The notes under the pieces were generated by a model. That model worked only from the letters and a program-made list of their open reading frames with translations. It searched no databases and was not told the origin of the DNA. Positions 1 to 8,684 of a stretch of DNA of 64,000 nt are shown here, one piece after another. The stretch covers positions 124,001 through 188,000 of the forward strand of contig NZ_JAFMZK010000003.1 of the NCBI RefSeq assembly GCF_029105185.1. Reading direction: 5' to 3'. This stretch comes from Aliiroseovarius sp. Z3 (GTDB lineage: Bacteria > Pseudomonadota > Alphaproteobacteria > Rhodobacterales > Rhodobacteraceae). Within the stretch, counting starts at the first letter, position 1. The number at the start of each line of letters is the position of its first letter. The position numbers and the translations under genes are program-made.

Positions 1-1418
1 AGGTCTGGGTCAACGGACGTGAAATCCTGAACACCAGCTTGCGCGATCTGCGCAAACTGCGCGGGACCGAGGTGACATATGTCTCGCAATCCGCCGCGGC
101 CAGCTTCAACCCGGCCAAGAAGATCATGGATCAGGTTATCGAAGCCTCTGTTCACGCGGGCAAGTTCTCGAAAAAAGACGCCGAGGCACGCGCCGTTGAG
201 CTGTTCACCAAATTGGGGCTTCCCAGCCCTGAAACCATTGGCGATCGCTATCCTCACCAGGTGTCAGGCGGGCAGTTGCAACGCTGCATGACGGCGCTGG
301 CCTTGTGCCCCGAGCCGGATCTTGTGGTGTTCGACGAACCCACCACCGCGCTGGATGTGACCACGCAGATTGACGTCTTGATGGCGATCAAGGACGCGAT
401 CCGCGACACGGGTGTTGCCGCGCTTTACATCACGCATGATCTGGCCGTTGTGGCACAGGTGTCAGATGAAATCATGGTGCTGCGAATGGGCGACATGGTC
501 GAACATGGCACCACCGATCAGATCATCAATGCGCCGGTCGAGGATTATACCCGCGATCTGGTCTCGGTCCGATCAAGGGTTCACGAGGGCAAGCCCCCGA
601 CCGACAATCCGGTTCTGACGATTGAAAACGTCACGGCACGTTATAAAGGCACCAACTTTGACGTTTTGCACGACGTGTCGATGGAACTGCATGCGGGCCA
701 AACACTTGCGGTGGTCGGTGAAAGTGGTTCGGGGAAATCAACAACCGCGCGCGTTATGACAGGGCTTTTGCCCGCACGGGAAGGGCGGATCGTGTTCGAA
801 GACCGTACGCTGTCTGCGGACCTTGCTGGCCGGTCGCGTGACGAATTGCGCGAGATCCAGATGATCTATCAAATGGCAGATGTCGCGATGAATCCGCGCC
901 AAACCGTTGGCACGATCATCGGGCGTCCATTGGAGTTCTATTTCGGAATGCGCGGCGCCGAGAAGCGCAAACGCATTGAGGAGCTTCTGGACGATATCGA
1001 GATGGGCTCCGAGTTCAAGGACCGCTATCCGGCCGAGCTTTCGGGCGGACAGAAACAGCGGGTCTGCATCGCGCGGGCCTTGGCAGCAAAACCCAAGATC
1101 ATCATCTGTGACGAGGTGACATCTGCGCTCGACCCATTGGTTGCCGAGGATATTCTCAGGCTGTTGCACAACCTTCAGCAGCGGGAAAATGTCGCTTATC
1201 TGTTCATCACTCATGATCTGGCCACGGTGCGCGCCATCGCGGATAGCATTGCGGTGATGTATCAGGGTCGCGTTGTCCGTTACGGCACCAAGGCCGACGT
1301 TTTGTCACCGCCGTTTGATGACTACACCGATCTTCTGCTCAGCTCGGTTCCGGAAATGCGGCTTGGCTGGCTGGAAGAGGTTGTGAAACACCGCAAAATG
1401 GAAAGCGCCGGAAACTGA
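1..1418 (+). CDS. Peptide-type ABC transporter, double ATPase subunit (5' partial)
   Basis: The reading frame is open from the left edge, so the start and first Walker A lie outside the window. It is a fused DppD-DppF-type protein that powers import of a peptide or small molecule through a partner permease. Visible in the first half: a Q-loop (VSQSAAASFNP), signature VSGGQLQR and Walker B ending FDEPTTALD. In the second half: a complete domain with Walker A GESGSGKST, signature LSGGQKQR and Walker B CDEVTSALD. The stop is 23 bases before a phosphodiesterase-family gene, so the two are probably cotranscribed. The substrate cannot be read from the ATPase; proximity to hydroxyproline genes suggests a hydroxyproline-containing peptide or derivative, as inference only. 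Confidence 0.9.
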   Translation, partial: VWVNGREILNTSLRDLRKLRGTEVTYVSQSAAASFNPAKKIMDQVIEASVHAGKFSKKDAEARAVELFTKLGLPSPETIGDRYPHQVSGGQLQRCMTALALCPEPDLVVFDEPTTALDVTTQIDVLMAIKDAIRDTGVAALYITHDLAVVAQVSDEIMVLRMGDMVEHGTTDQIINAPVEDYTRDLVSVRSRVHEGKPPTDNPVLTIENVTARYKGTNFDVLHDVSMELHAGQTLAVVGESGSGKSTTARVMTGLLPAREGRIVFEDRTLSADLAGRSRDELREIQMIYQMADVAMNPRQTVGTIIGRPLEFYFGMRGAEKRKRIEELLDDIEMGSEFKDRYPAELSGGQKQRVCIARALAAKPKIIICDEVTSALDPLVAEDILRLLHNLQQRENVAYLFITHDLATVRAIADSIAVMYQGRVVRYGTKADVLSPPFDDYTDLLLSSVPEMRLGWLEEVVKHRKMESAGN

Positions 1419-1441
1419 CGGCAGATTTTGGGGCACGCATC

Positions 1442-2278
1442 ATGGATCGCAAGCTGCTTCTGATCATCCTGGACGGTGTGCCGTGGCGCAATTGGCGCAG
1501 GTTGTTCGGCAACTTGGAAGGCTGGGTCGACAGCGGCGATGCGCAGCGTTGGAAAGTGCGGTCTGTTCTGCCGTCGACCTCGGCCAGTTGCTATGCGTCG
1601 ATCCATACGGGCGTGACACCACAGGAACATGGCTGCACAGGCAACAACAACGTGTTCCGACTGGCCCAGCCCGATGTGTTTGGTCAAGTGCGCAAGGCGG
1701 GCGGCATAACCGGCGCGGTGACCCACAGCTTCTGGTCCGAGTTCTTCAACCGTGCCCCCTTCGATCTGGTGCGCGACATAGAGTATGACGAGCCGGACAG
1801 CCCGACGATCAACCATGGTCGGTTTCACACGATGACAGGCTATGGGCTGATCAACCAAACAACGCCTGCGGATATTGATCTGTTCGCGACGCTGACCATG
1901 CTGTGTGAACGGTTCAGGCTGAACTACGGCATCCTGCACACCTGCACATTGGACTGTATGGGCCACAGATTCGGCCATGAATGCCGGGAAATGGACCATG
2001 CCTGTTTTCAAGCCGACGAGCAGTTGGCCCTGTTCATCAACCGGTGGCGTGCCAGTGGGTACGAAATTATCGTGACTGCCGACCATGGCCAGACCGACCG
2101 TGGCCATCACGGAGGGCGCGAGGAGCTGCAACAGGATGCGGCACTGTATTATTTCGGCCCCGCTACAGGCCCCGATTTCGACGATCGGCTGGACCAGTTG
2201 CAAATCGCCCCCACCATCCTGTCACGGCTGGGCGCTTCCATTCCTGACACCATGAAAGCCGAGGTATTCCTGACATGA
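1442..2278 (+). CDS. Type I phosphodiesterase / nucleotide pyrophosphatase family hydrolase
   Basis: A 278-residue alkaline-phosphatase-superfamily protein. The N-terminal LLLIILDG supplies a metal-binding Asp (D11). A PSTSASCYASIHTG segment aligns with the nucleophile loop of NPP enzymes, with Ser47 in the usual Thr position. A late DHGQTDRGHHGG segment gives the second metal cluster. Such enzymes cleave phosphodiester, phosphonate or related bonds with two metal ions. No signal peptide is visible, so it is probably cytoplasmic. It follows the ABC ATPase and overlaps the FAH-family gene by four bases (ATGA), which implies translational coupling. Substrate unknown. Confidence 0.75.
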   Translation: MDRKLLLIILDGVPWRNWRRLFGNLEGWVDSGDAQRWKVRSVLPSTSASCYASIHTGVTPQEHGCTGNNNVFRLAQPDVFGQVRKAGGITGAVTHSFWSEFFNRAPFDLVRDIEYDEPDSPTINHGRFHTMTGYGLINQTTPADIDLFATLTMLCERFRLNYGILHTCTLDCMGHRFGHECREMDHACFQADEQLALFINRWRASGYEIIVTADHGQTDRGHHGGREELQQDAALYYFGPATGPDFDDRLDQLQIAPTILSRLGASIPDTMKAEVFLT

Positions 2279-2973
2279 CTTGGGCCATTCCCTGCCCCGC
2301 GCAACCGTTCCTGCCAATCGCCGGATCGGATGACCGTTTTCCAGTGCGTCGCATTTACTGCGTCGGCCAGAACTACGCCGCGCATGCGCGCGAAATGGGA
2401 TCGAATCCCGATCAGGAACCACCCTTCTTTTTCTCAAAGCCTGCAGATGCGCTGGTCGCCGACGGGGCAACGGTTCCTTATCCGCCCGGCACCGACAACC
2501 TGCACCACGAGGCCGAGCTTGTGGTCGCCATCGGCACAGGAGGTGCCAACATTGCGCGCGATAAGGCGCTGGATCATGTCTGGGGGTATGCGGTCGGCAA
2601 CGACCTGACCCGACGCGATGTTCAGGCAGCAGCCAAGAAGATCGGGCGGCCGTGGGACATGGCGAAAGGCTTTGATCACTCGGCCCCTTGTGGGCCGCTT
2701 CACCCGGTTTCGTCCACAGGCCATCCGACAAGCGGAGCCATCAGCCTGTCCGTGAATGGCGAACCGCGCCAGTCTTCGAACCTGTCGGACCTGATTTGGC
2801 CCGTTGCCGATGTGATCGCCTATCTATCCTCTCTTGTCGCACTAGCCCCCGGCGATCTGATCTTTACCGGCACACCCGAAGGCGTTGGCCCGCTTGTGTC
2901 AGGCGATGTGTGCGTGGTGGACATCGAAGGATTGGGCCAGCTGACGACCCGGATTGGGGAGAAGGCGGGTTAA
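2275..2973 (+). CDS. Fumarylacetoacetate hydrolase (FAH) family protein
   Basis: 232 residues, a complete single FAH domain. Features seen: RRIYCVGQNYAAHAREMG near the start, FFFSKPADALV, the metal-binding LHHEAELVVAIG, GYAVGNDLTRRDVQ, and the closing GDLIFTGTPEGVGPL. The family hydrolyses or decarboxylates acylpyruvate-like 2-oxo acids with a divalent metal. The start overlaps the preceding hydrolase stop (ATGA). The stop overlaps the convergent GntR gene by four bases (TTAA). It may act on a 2-oxo acid made from the cluster's substrate, but the exact reaction cannot be assigned from sequence. Confidence 0.88.
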   Translation: MTWAIPCPAQPFLPIAGSDDRFPVRRIYCVGQNYAAHAREMGSNPDQEPPFFFSKPADALVADGATVPYPPGTDNLHHEAELVVAIGTGGANIARDKALDHVWGYAVGNDLTRRDVQAAAKKIGRPWDMAKGFDHSAPCGPLHPVSSTGHPTSGAISLSVNGEPRQSSNLSDLIWPVADVIAYLSSLVALAPGDLIFTGTPEGVGPLVSGDVCVVDIEGLGQLTTRIGEKAG

Positions 2974-3635
2974 CCCGTGATCGACGACAGATGCAGGATC
3001 AAACTGTCCCGTGCGCCAAGGATATGGCGTTCGGTCAGGGCAGCAGCCTCATCGGCATCACCACGCTCGCAGGCACTTTGAATCTGCACATGCTCGTCGT
3101 TCGCACGCGACATGCCGGCGCTTAACACAAGCTGCGCCCGCAGATAGCGGTCGATCCTGTTCAACGCGCCGTCGATCGCCTCAAGATGATAGGTCAGACC
3201 GCTGGCATTATATAATGTCGCGTGAAACTGCCGGTTCAGATCGCCCCATTTCATCGGGTCCGCTTCAGAATGGAACGCCTCGCAATAGCCCCGTGCCCGC
3301 GCGAGTATTTCGGGTGTCATTCTTGGCACGGCATGGCGAATGACATGCGGCTCTAACACAGCGCGAAAGTCAAAAATCTCGGACGCCTCAGTCGATGACA
3401 AAGACGACACGACCGCCCCCTTATAGCGCTGCGACCGCACCAGCCCATGTTCTTCCAGCCGCAAGATCGCTTCGCGCACAGGAATGCGTGACGTGTTGAA
3501 CATCTTGGCAATCTCATCCTGCCGCAGCGGCGCGCCTTCCTCGATCTCGCCTTCGATAATTGCTTTCTTCAGCGCATCAAAGATGATCGTCGCGGCGGAC
3601 GCGGTCTTGGAAATATCGACAGATCTGAGTTGCAT
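2970..3635 (-). CDS. GntR-family transcriptional regulator, FCD subfamily
   Basis: 221 residues from the chosen start at 3635. An AAGGAGG ribosome site sits about seven bases upstream, which decides against the longer open frame to 3683. The N-terminal winged helix contains LRQDEIAKMFNTSRIPVREAI and LEEHGLVRSQRYKGAVV. The C-terminal all-helical FCD ligand domain starts near IFDFRAVLEPHVI and carries metal-ligand-type His residues (RQFHATLY, ERHILGARD). It is divergent from the hydroxyproline-type genes, with a 26-bp palindrome between them. The likely role is a repressor released by a pathway intermediate; the ligand is inferred from context. Confidence 0.9.
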   Translation of the reverse strand: MQLRSVDISKTASAATIIFDALKKAIIEGEIEEGAPLRQDEIAKMFNTSRIPVREAILRLEEHGLVRSQRYKGAVVSSLSSTEASEIFDFRAVLEPHVIRHAVPRMTPEILARARGYCEAFHSEADPMKWGDLNRQFHATLYNASGLTYHLEAIDGALNRIDRYLRAQLVLSAGMSRANDEHVQIQSACERGDADEAAALTERHILGARDSLILHLSSITG

Positions 3636-3703
3636 CAAAAGCCTCCTTGTCCGCGCGCACCCTAGCAAGTGGCGACGGATCATTGAAGTGGTGTCAGATT
3701 ATT

Positions 3704-3729
3704 ATTGCATATTGGATCCAATTTGCAAT
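3704..3729. promoter_or_regulatory. Near-perfect 26-bp palindrome, candidate GntR operator
   Basis: The two halves meet at a GGATCC core inside ATTGGATCCAAT. Over 26 bases only one symmetric pair (bases 7 and 20) departs from perfect twofold symmetry. It lies 68 bases from the GntR start and 67 bases from the DapA-family start, in an AT-rich patch of the divergent promoter. A TTGG-ATCC-AA type core is typical for FCD-type GntR regulators. Binding by the adjacent regulator is inference. Confidence 0.7.
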
Positions 3730-3796
3730 ATGACGAAAACAGCAAGACACACCACTCACGCCACTGCACCACCCTTTCTGACCGCAGGAGACCCAG

Positions 3797-4756
3797 ATGA
3801 ACACCGACATCTTCACAGGTTGCATTCCCGCCCTGATGACCCCGTGCACGCCTGACCGCAAACCGGATTACGATGCGCTGGTGGCCAAGGGGTTGGAGCT
3901 GATTGCCGCTGGCATGTCCGCCGTTGTCTATTGTGGGTCCATGGGGGATTGGCCGCTTCTGACCGATGACGAGCGGATGGAAGGCGTGGCCCGCCTGACT
4001 GCCGCTGGCATCCCGGTCATCGTCGGCACAGGCGCGGTAAACACCAGGATGGCTGTGGCCCACGCCGCGCACGCCGCGCAGGTGGGCGCGAAGGGTTTGA
4101 TGGTGATCCCCCGCGTTTTGTCGCGGGGATCGTCGCCGGACGCCCAACGCAACCATTTCGCGGCCATTCTGTCGGCTGCCCCTGATCTGCCCGCGGTGAT
4201 CTACAACAGTCCCTATTACGGCTTCGCAACCCGCGCTGACCTGTTCTTTGCGCTGCGGGCCGAGCATCCGAACCTGATCGGCTTCAAGGAATTCGGGGGG
4301 GCAGACGACCTGCGCTATGCCGCCGAGAACATCACCTCGAAAGACGATGATGTCACCCTGATGATCGGTGTCGATACCACCGTTCTCCATGGCTATGTGA
4401 ATTGCGGAGCAACCGGGGCAATCACCGGCATCGGCAACGTATTGCCGCGCGAGGTGTTGCACCTTGTCGCCCTTAGCAAAAAAGCGGCCACCGGCGACCC
4501 CGACGCCCGCGTGAAGGCGCAAGAGCTTGAGAACGCCCTGGCGGTCCTTTCCAGCTTCGATGAAGGCCCCGATCTCGTGCTCTACTACAAGCATCTGATG
4601 GTAATGACGGGCGATGATGCCTATCGCACGCATTTCAATGAAACCGATGCGCTGACCGATGCGCAGCGTCATTATGCCGAAAGCCAGTTCCACCTGTTCC
4701 GCAACTGGTATGAAACATGGTCGAAGCAGGGCGGCATCGTTTCCGAATGCGCGTGA
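3797..4756 (+). CDS. DapA-family protein, probable pyrroline-4-hydroxy-2-carboxylate deaminase
   Basis: 319 residues with the dihydrodipicolinate synthase / N-acetylneuraminate lyase fold. The Schiff-base lysine is K164 in GFKEFGG and the catalytic Tyr is Y136 in YNSPYYG. In hydroxyproline pathways this family deaminates pyrroline-4-hydroxy-2-carboxylate to 2-oxoglutarate semialdehyde. That specificity is assigned here from the neighbours, a racemase-family epimerase and an FAD amine dehydrogenase, not from diagnostic residues. It is first gene of the operon, behind the palindromic operator, and overlaps the epimerase by 10 bases. True DapA would normally sit elsewhere with lysine genes. Confidence 0.8.
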   Translation: MNTDIFTGCIPALMTPCTPDRKPDYDALVAKGLELIAAGMSAVVYCGSMGDWPLLTDDERMEGVARLTAAGIPVIVGTGAVNTRMAVAHAAHAAQVGAKGLMVIPRVLSRGSSPDAQRNHFAAILSAAPDLPAVIYNSPYYGFATRADLFFALRAEHPNLIGFKEFGGADDLRYAAENITSKDDDVTLMIGVDTTVLHGYVNCGATGAITGIGNVLPREVLHLVALSKKAATGDPDARVKAQELENALAVLSSFDEGPDLVLYYKHLMVMTGDDAYRTHFNETDALTDAQRHYAESQFHLFRNWYETWSKQGGIVSECA

Positions 4757-5682
4757 TCGACAGCCATACCGAAGGTGAACCCACACGGGTCATCCTGTCG
4801 GGTGGCCCGGATCTTGGCACCGGCAGCCTTGCCGACCGTGCCCAACGGCTTCGCAATGATCACGGTTGGTTCTATGCCGCCACTTTGGCCGAGCCACGCG
4901 GACATGATGCCATGGTCGGCGCCCTTCTGGTGCCGCCAACCGATCCGACCTGCGTGACCGGCGTGATCTATTTCAATACGGTTGGAAATCTTGGCATGTG
5001 CGGGCACGCCACAATCGGGCTGACCGCGACCCTTGCGCATCTGGGGCAACTTGCCCCGGGCACACACCGGATCGAGACACCCGTCGGCGTCGTGTCGGCG
5101 CAACTGTTGGACGCCAACACCGTGCGTGTCACAAATGTCGAAAGCTACCGCCTGCAAGCTGGCGTCACGGTTGATGTCGACGGTATCGGACCTGTGACCG
5201 GTGACATCGCTTGGGGTGGAAACTGGTTTTTCCTGACCGAGTTTGACCAGATTGACCTTTGCCCAGACAACATTCCGGCCCTGACTCAAACAGCCAACAG
5301 CATTCGCACCGCACTGCAACGCGCCAGAATAACGGGATTGGATGGTGCCGAGATTGATCATATCGAATTGCTCGGCCCACCGAAGTCAGCCGCCGCGCAG
5401 AGCCGAAACTTCGTACTTTGCCCGGGCGGGGCCTATGACCGGTCACCCTGCGGCACCGGGTGTTCGGCCAAGCTGGCCTGTCTGGCGGCGGACGGCAAGT
5501 TGGCGGAAGGCGCTGTCTGGCGACAGGAAAGTGTGATCGGCAGCAGCTATGACTGTAGCTATGCGGCTCATCCGTCGGGTGGCATTGTGGCCACCGTTCA
5601 GGGGCAGGCTTTCGTGACGTCCGAAGCCACCTTGATTTTCAACACCGCCGATCCGTTTCGGGGTGGCATTTGCGCCGATTAA
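4747..5682 (+). CDS. Proline racemase family, probable 4-hydroxyproline 2-epimerase
   Basis: 311 residues from ATG 4747 (MRVIDSHTEGEPTRV, the usual family start); an upstream in-frame codon at 4717 is rejected. Both catalytic cysteines are present: C85 in GMCGHATIG and C235 in DRSPCGTG. A Cys-Cys pair means a two-base racemase or epimerase. The trans-3-hydroxyproline dehydratases have Thr at the second position. It interconverts trans-4-hydroxy-L-proline and cis-4-hydroxy-D-proline. It lies between the deaminase and the D-amino acid dehydrogenase, exactly as the three steps need. Proline racemase itself is the alternative. Confidence 0.85.
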   Translation: MRVIDSHTEGEPTRVILSGGPDLGTGSLADRAQRLRNDHGWFYAATLAEPRGHDAMVGALLVPPTDPTCVTGVIYFNTVGNLGMCGHATIGLTATLAHLGQLAPGTHRIETPVGVVSAQLLDANTVRVTNVESYRLQAGVTVDVDGIGPVTGDIAWGGNWFFLTEFDQIDLCPDNIPALTQTANSIRTALQRARITGLDGAEIDHIELLGPPKSAAAQSRNFVLCPGGAYDRSPCGTGCSAKLACLAADGKLAEGAVWRQESVIGSSYDCSYAAHPSGGIVATVQGQAFVTSEATLIFNTADPFRGGICAD

Positions 5683-5736
5683 CGCGAATGCTGAAGCCGG
5701 GCTGTCACACAAGGCGCCGCCCATTGGAGGTTTGGA

Positions 5737-6984
5737 ATGACAAACAAGCCCATCGATATTGTCGTTATCGGTGCGGGGATCATCGGGGTCAGCACGGCGC
5801 TTGAACTTCAGGCGCGGGGCCGCACCCCATTGCTGATCGACCGGAAAGGCATCGCTGCCGAGACGTCGCGCGGCAATGCTGGCGCCTTCGCGTTTTCCGA
5901 GGTCGAGCCTCTCGCCACGCCGGGCATCATGCGGCGTGCGCCAATGTGGCTGCTGGATCCGCTGGGGCCATTGTCTATCCCACCGGCTTACGCGTTGAAG
6001 ATTGCGCCCTGGATGTTGAAATTCTGGCGCGCCAGCTGGGCGGATCGATATGATCAGGCAGTGACGGCGCAAACCAGCCTGATGCACCATTGCAAAGCGG
6101 CTTTCGAACGGCAGCTTTCCCGTTTCGGGGACGCGAACATGGTCCGCCGCGACGGGCAATTGGAGCTTTACGAAGGTACGCGGGCTTTTGAACAGGCAAA
6201 GCCCAAATGGCAGCGCCGTGCTGATCTTGGCATTGACATTACACTGCTGACCGATCCCGATGCCATCGCAGACATTCAACCAGGCCTGAGCCGGACGTTC
6301 ACCCATGCCGGTTTCACGCCCGGCTGGTTTAACACCACCGATCCCCAGAAATGGACCGAGTCGCTGGCCCGTCAATACACCGACCGCGGCGGCCTGTTCG
6401 AAACGGTCGAGGTTCGCGATCTGACGCCCCGTTCCGATCACATGGAGATCAAGACGAACCAAGGTGTTCTGCTGGCCAAGCAAGTGGTCATTTGCGCTGG
6501 CGCATGGTCACACCGGCTGGCCAAAAAGATCGGCGATTCCATCCCGCTTGAAACTGAACGCGGATACAATACGACATTCGCGCATAGCTCTGTTGACCTG
6601 AAAACCCATCTGACCTTTGCCCAACATGGCTTCGTCATGTCCAAGATCGGGGGCGGTTTGCGCATCGGGGGCGCGGTCGAACTTGGTGGGCTGGACTTGC
6701 CCCCCAACTATCGCCGCGCCGAGATTCTGGTGCAGAAAGCAAAGTCATTCATGCCCGATCTGGACGTGTCGGACGGGACGCAATGGATGGGGTATCGGCC
6801 CTCGCTGCCTGACAGCCTGCCGGTCATCAGCCCGTCAAGCGCCGGTTATCGCGTGATCTATGCTTTCGGACATGGGCATCTGGGTCTGACCCAATCGGCT
6901 GGCACAGCGGAGCTGGTCGCAGACTTGGCCGGGGGCTCTGAACCATCGGTCGATCTTGCACCATTTTCCGCCACGCGGTTCTGA
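5737..6984 (+). CDS. FAD-dependent D-amino acid (probable D-hydroxyproline) dehydrogenase
   Basis: 415 residues of the DadA/GlyA-oxidase DAO fold. The N-terminal dinucleotide motif is VVIGAGIIGVSTALELQARG, followed by an ADP-ribose-binding LLIDR. The C-terminal FAD motif is YAFGHGHLGLTQSAGTAELVADL. It would oxidise cis-4-hydroxy-D-proline to the pyrroline acid used by the DapA-family enzyme and pass electrons to the respiratory chain. The start has an appropriate GGAGG upstream. It is the last gene of the operon; no semialdehyde dehydrogenase follows, so the final step must be encoded elsewhere. It converges on fliL. Confidence 0.85.
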   Translation: MTNKPIDIVVIGAGIIGVSTALELQARGRTPLLIDRKGIAAETSRGNAGAFAFSEVEPLATPGIMRRAPMWLLDPLGPLSIPPAYALKIAPWMLKFWRASWADRYDQAVTAQTSLMHHCKAAFERQLSRFGDANMVRRDGQLELYEGTRAFEQAKPKWQRRADLGIDITLLTDPDAIADIQPGLSRTFTHAGFTPGWFNTTDPQKWTESLARQYTDRGGLFETVEVRDLTPRSDHMEIKTNQGVLLAKQVVICAGAWSHRLAKKIGDSIPLETERGYNTTFAHSSVDLKTHLTFAQHGFVMSKIGGGLRIGGAVELGGLDLPPNYRRAEILVQKAKSFMPDLDVSDGTQWMGYRPSLPDSLPVISPSSAGYRVIYAFGHGHLGLTQSAGTAELVADLAGGSEPSVDLAPFSATRF

Positions 6985-7003
6985 TCTATTGGCCCCGAAG
7001 CGG

Positions 7004-7498
7004 CTACTGATCTTGCCGCACGATGTTGGTGACAAGGACGTCATGAACCACTTCGCCCAATATGCTGGTTGCCACTTCGCGCAACGCACGGCGCAGATGG
7101 GTCAGACGACTTGTCTGCGTAAACACACCATCAAAGCCACCAGTATTCGCGTGGTTGAACATGACCTGCAAAAATTCGTCACGCAGCTTCGGCTCGCGCT
7201 GATAAACAGCTTCACGATTGCCCGTCGAAACCTCAAGGCTAAGCGACAAAACGACAAGCGCTGACACCTTTTCATCCGACACAATCGGGATGACGAACTG
7301 GTTGTTTATTTTAACAAATTCACTGTCTACATCCACATGGGCGGTGGCATCAGTCTTGGTGTGACCGTCATCTGCACCACTGACATCTCCGCACGGGTTT
7401 GACATCTCTGGTGCTGGTGAAGGCTTCAGGAAATACCCGGCACCCCCGCCCGCCGCCAACCCGATCAAAGCCAGCAATATCGGAAAGATTTTTCCCAT
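7004..7498 (-). CDS. fliL: Flagellar basal body-associated protein FliL
   Basis: 164 residues. A single N-terminal membrane segment (ILLALIGLAAGGGAGYFL) is followed by a variable linker. The FliL domain includes KINNQFVIPIVS, ALVVLSLSLEV, and PKLRDEFLQVMFNHANTGGFDG. FliL sits in the inner membrane around the stator and supports torque. It is the last gene of the flgB-to-fliL minus-strand operon, nine bases after flgH. The family is poorly conserved, so the call leans on both motifs and place. Confidence 0.85.
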   Translation of the reverse strand: MGKIFPILLALIGLAAGGGAGYFLKPSPAPEMSNPCGDVSGADDGHTKTDATAHVDVDSEFVKINNQFVIPIVSDEKVSALVVLSLSLEVSTGNREAVYQREPKLRDEFLQVMFNHANTGGFDGVFTQTSRLTHLRRALREVATSILGEVVHDVLVTNIVRQDQ

Positions 7499-7507
7499 GT
7501 CGCCCCC

Positions 7508-8236
7508 TTAGAATGGCAGGATTATATCCGTGACCTGCTGGCCGTACCGAGGTTGCTGAACATCACTTATCTGGCCGCGCCCGCCATAGGAAATCCGCGC
7601 TGACGCAATCTTGTCATACGAGATTTCGTTCTGGCGCGAGATATCTTCGGGCCGCACGAACCCTGTGACCAGAAGTTCGCGCAGTTCGAAATTAACACGC
7701 ACTTCTTGCGTGCCCTGAATTTTCAGGACACCGTTGGGAAGGGTGCCAATCACCGTCGCAGCAACACGCAGCTCAAGTTTCTCGTTCCGCTTCACAGACC
7801 CGTTCCCGTTAGACGCGCTGCTCGACGACAGCGACACCGCGTTCCCCATTGATGCGCCGTCGGGCAAGTCTTTGTTGATGGATTGCGGCAAGCCGAAGAA
7901 GTTGGGCACTCCCATTTCCTCGGAACCGGAACGTGCCCGCTTTGAACTGTTTGAAAGCTCGGCACGATCGTCAATCTTGATGACAACCGTCAGAATATCA
8001 CCGGCCTGCTGCGCCCGCCGGTCGCCCAACAAGGACTGGCGCCCACCGCTCCACAATGACGCTCGCACCGGCGAACTTTTCGCGGGGGCCGTGCGCGGCA
8101 GGGCCGTGGCGCTCATCGCAACATGTTCCGCACTCATTTCCACCGGGTTTAATTCCGGTGCCTTTCCGACATTCTTCATACGCGTGCATGCGGAAACAAC
8201 GACCAGGGAGAGCAATAAGATAATGACGGGACGCAT
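7508..8236 (-). CDS. flgH: Flagellar L-ring lipoprotein FlgH
   Basis: 242 residues from ATG 8236, which has AAGGA upstream; the longer open frame to 8287 would bury the signal peptide. The lipoprotein signal is MRPVIILLLSLVVVSAC with lipidated C17. Family motifs seen: SLWSGGRQSLLGDRRAQQAGDILTVVI split across the middle, and the C-terminal EISRQNEISYDKIASARISYGGRG-type segment that forms the outer-membrane ring. It works with the P-ring chaperone FlgA encoded just upstream; flgI is not in this window. Confidence 0.93.
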   Translation of the reverse strand: MRPVIILLLSLVVVSACTRMKNVGKAPELNPVEMSAEHVAMSATALPRTAPAKSSPVRASLWSGGRQSLLGDRRAQQAGDILTVVIKIDDRAELSNSSKRARSGSEEMGVPNFFGLPQSINKDLPDGASMGNAVSLSSSSASNGNGSVKRNEKLELRVAATVIGTLPNGVLKIQGTQEVRVNFELRELLVTGFVRPEDISRQNEISYDKIASARISYGGRGQISDVQQPRYGQQVTDIILPF

Positions 8237-8252
8237 GGAGTATCCTTCGGGT

Positions 8253-8684
8253 TCAATTGCGTGTGTGAGAGACAGACACCGTTCCATCCGCCAGAACGGA
8301 TCCGGTGACAGTCGTGCGGGACGACAGGTTCAGGATGCGGACGTGGTCGCCGACACCCGCCCGGCCAAGGCTGCGGCCTTCGGCCAGGATGGTCAGCGGA
8401 CCCGAGACATAGGCCAAGGTCACGATCTGATTGCGTTCGACCAGCGCAGGGGGGCCAATATCGTTCACCATGACGGGGCGGCCGGAATACAGCACCACGC
8501 GGGCCTCCTGCCCGACCACGTCCTCGATGAACTGAAAGCCGCCGGGCAAGTCGGAGGGCACGAGTTTCAAATCCTGTGCGGTGATGACCACATTGGCGCG
8601 AATGTTGCGCGTGGTGACCACGGTATCGCCACGGGCAAAACCGGCTGAGACAAGCACAAGAACCAGACCAACAAGCACCTGCAT
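8253..8684 (-). CDS. flgA: Flagellar P-ring assembly chaperone FlgA
   Basis: 143 residues with a Sec signal (MQVLVGLVLVLVSAGFARG) and a SAF-like domain (RNIRANVVITAQDLKLVP, VGQEARVVLYSGRPV, LNLSSRTTVTGSVLADGTV). It acts in the periplasm to place FlgI subunits. ATG 8684 shares one base with the flgG stop (TGATG); a GTG at 8687 is possible. It is short compared with enterobacterial FlgA because it lacks the N-terminal extension, as usual in Rhodobacterales. Confidence 0.9.
   Translation of the reverse strand: MQVLVGLVLVLVSAGFARGDTVVTTRNIRANVVITAQDLKLVPSDLPGGFQFIEDVVGQEARVVLYSGRPVMVNDIGPPALVERNQIVTLAYVSGPLTILAEGRSLGRAGVGDHVRILNLSSRTTVTGSVLADGTVSVSHTRN

Noticed and set aside
3680-4786. 368-codon minus-strand frame opposite the DapA-family gene
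   Set aside because: No recognisable domain; the plus-strand gene has its catalytic Lys and Tyr.
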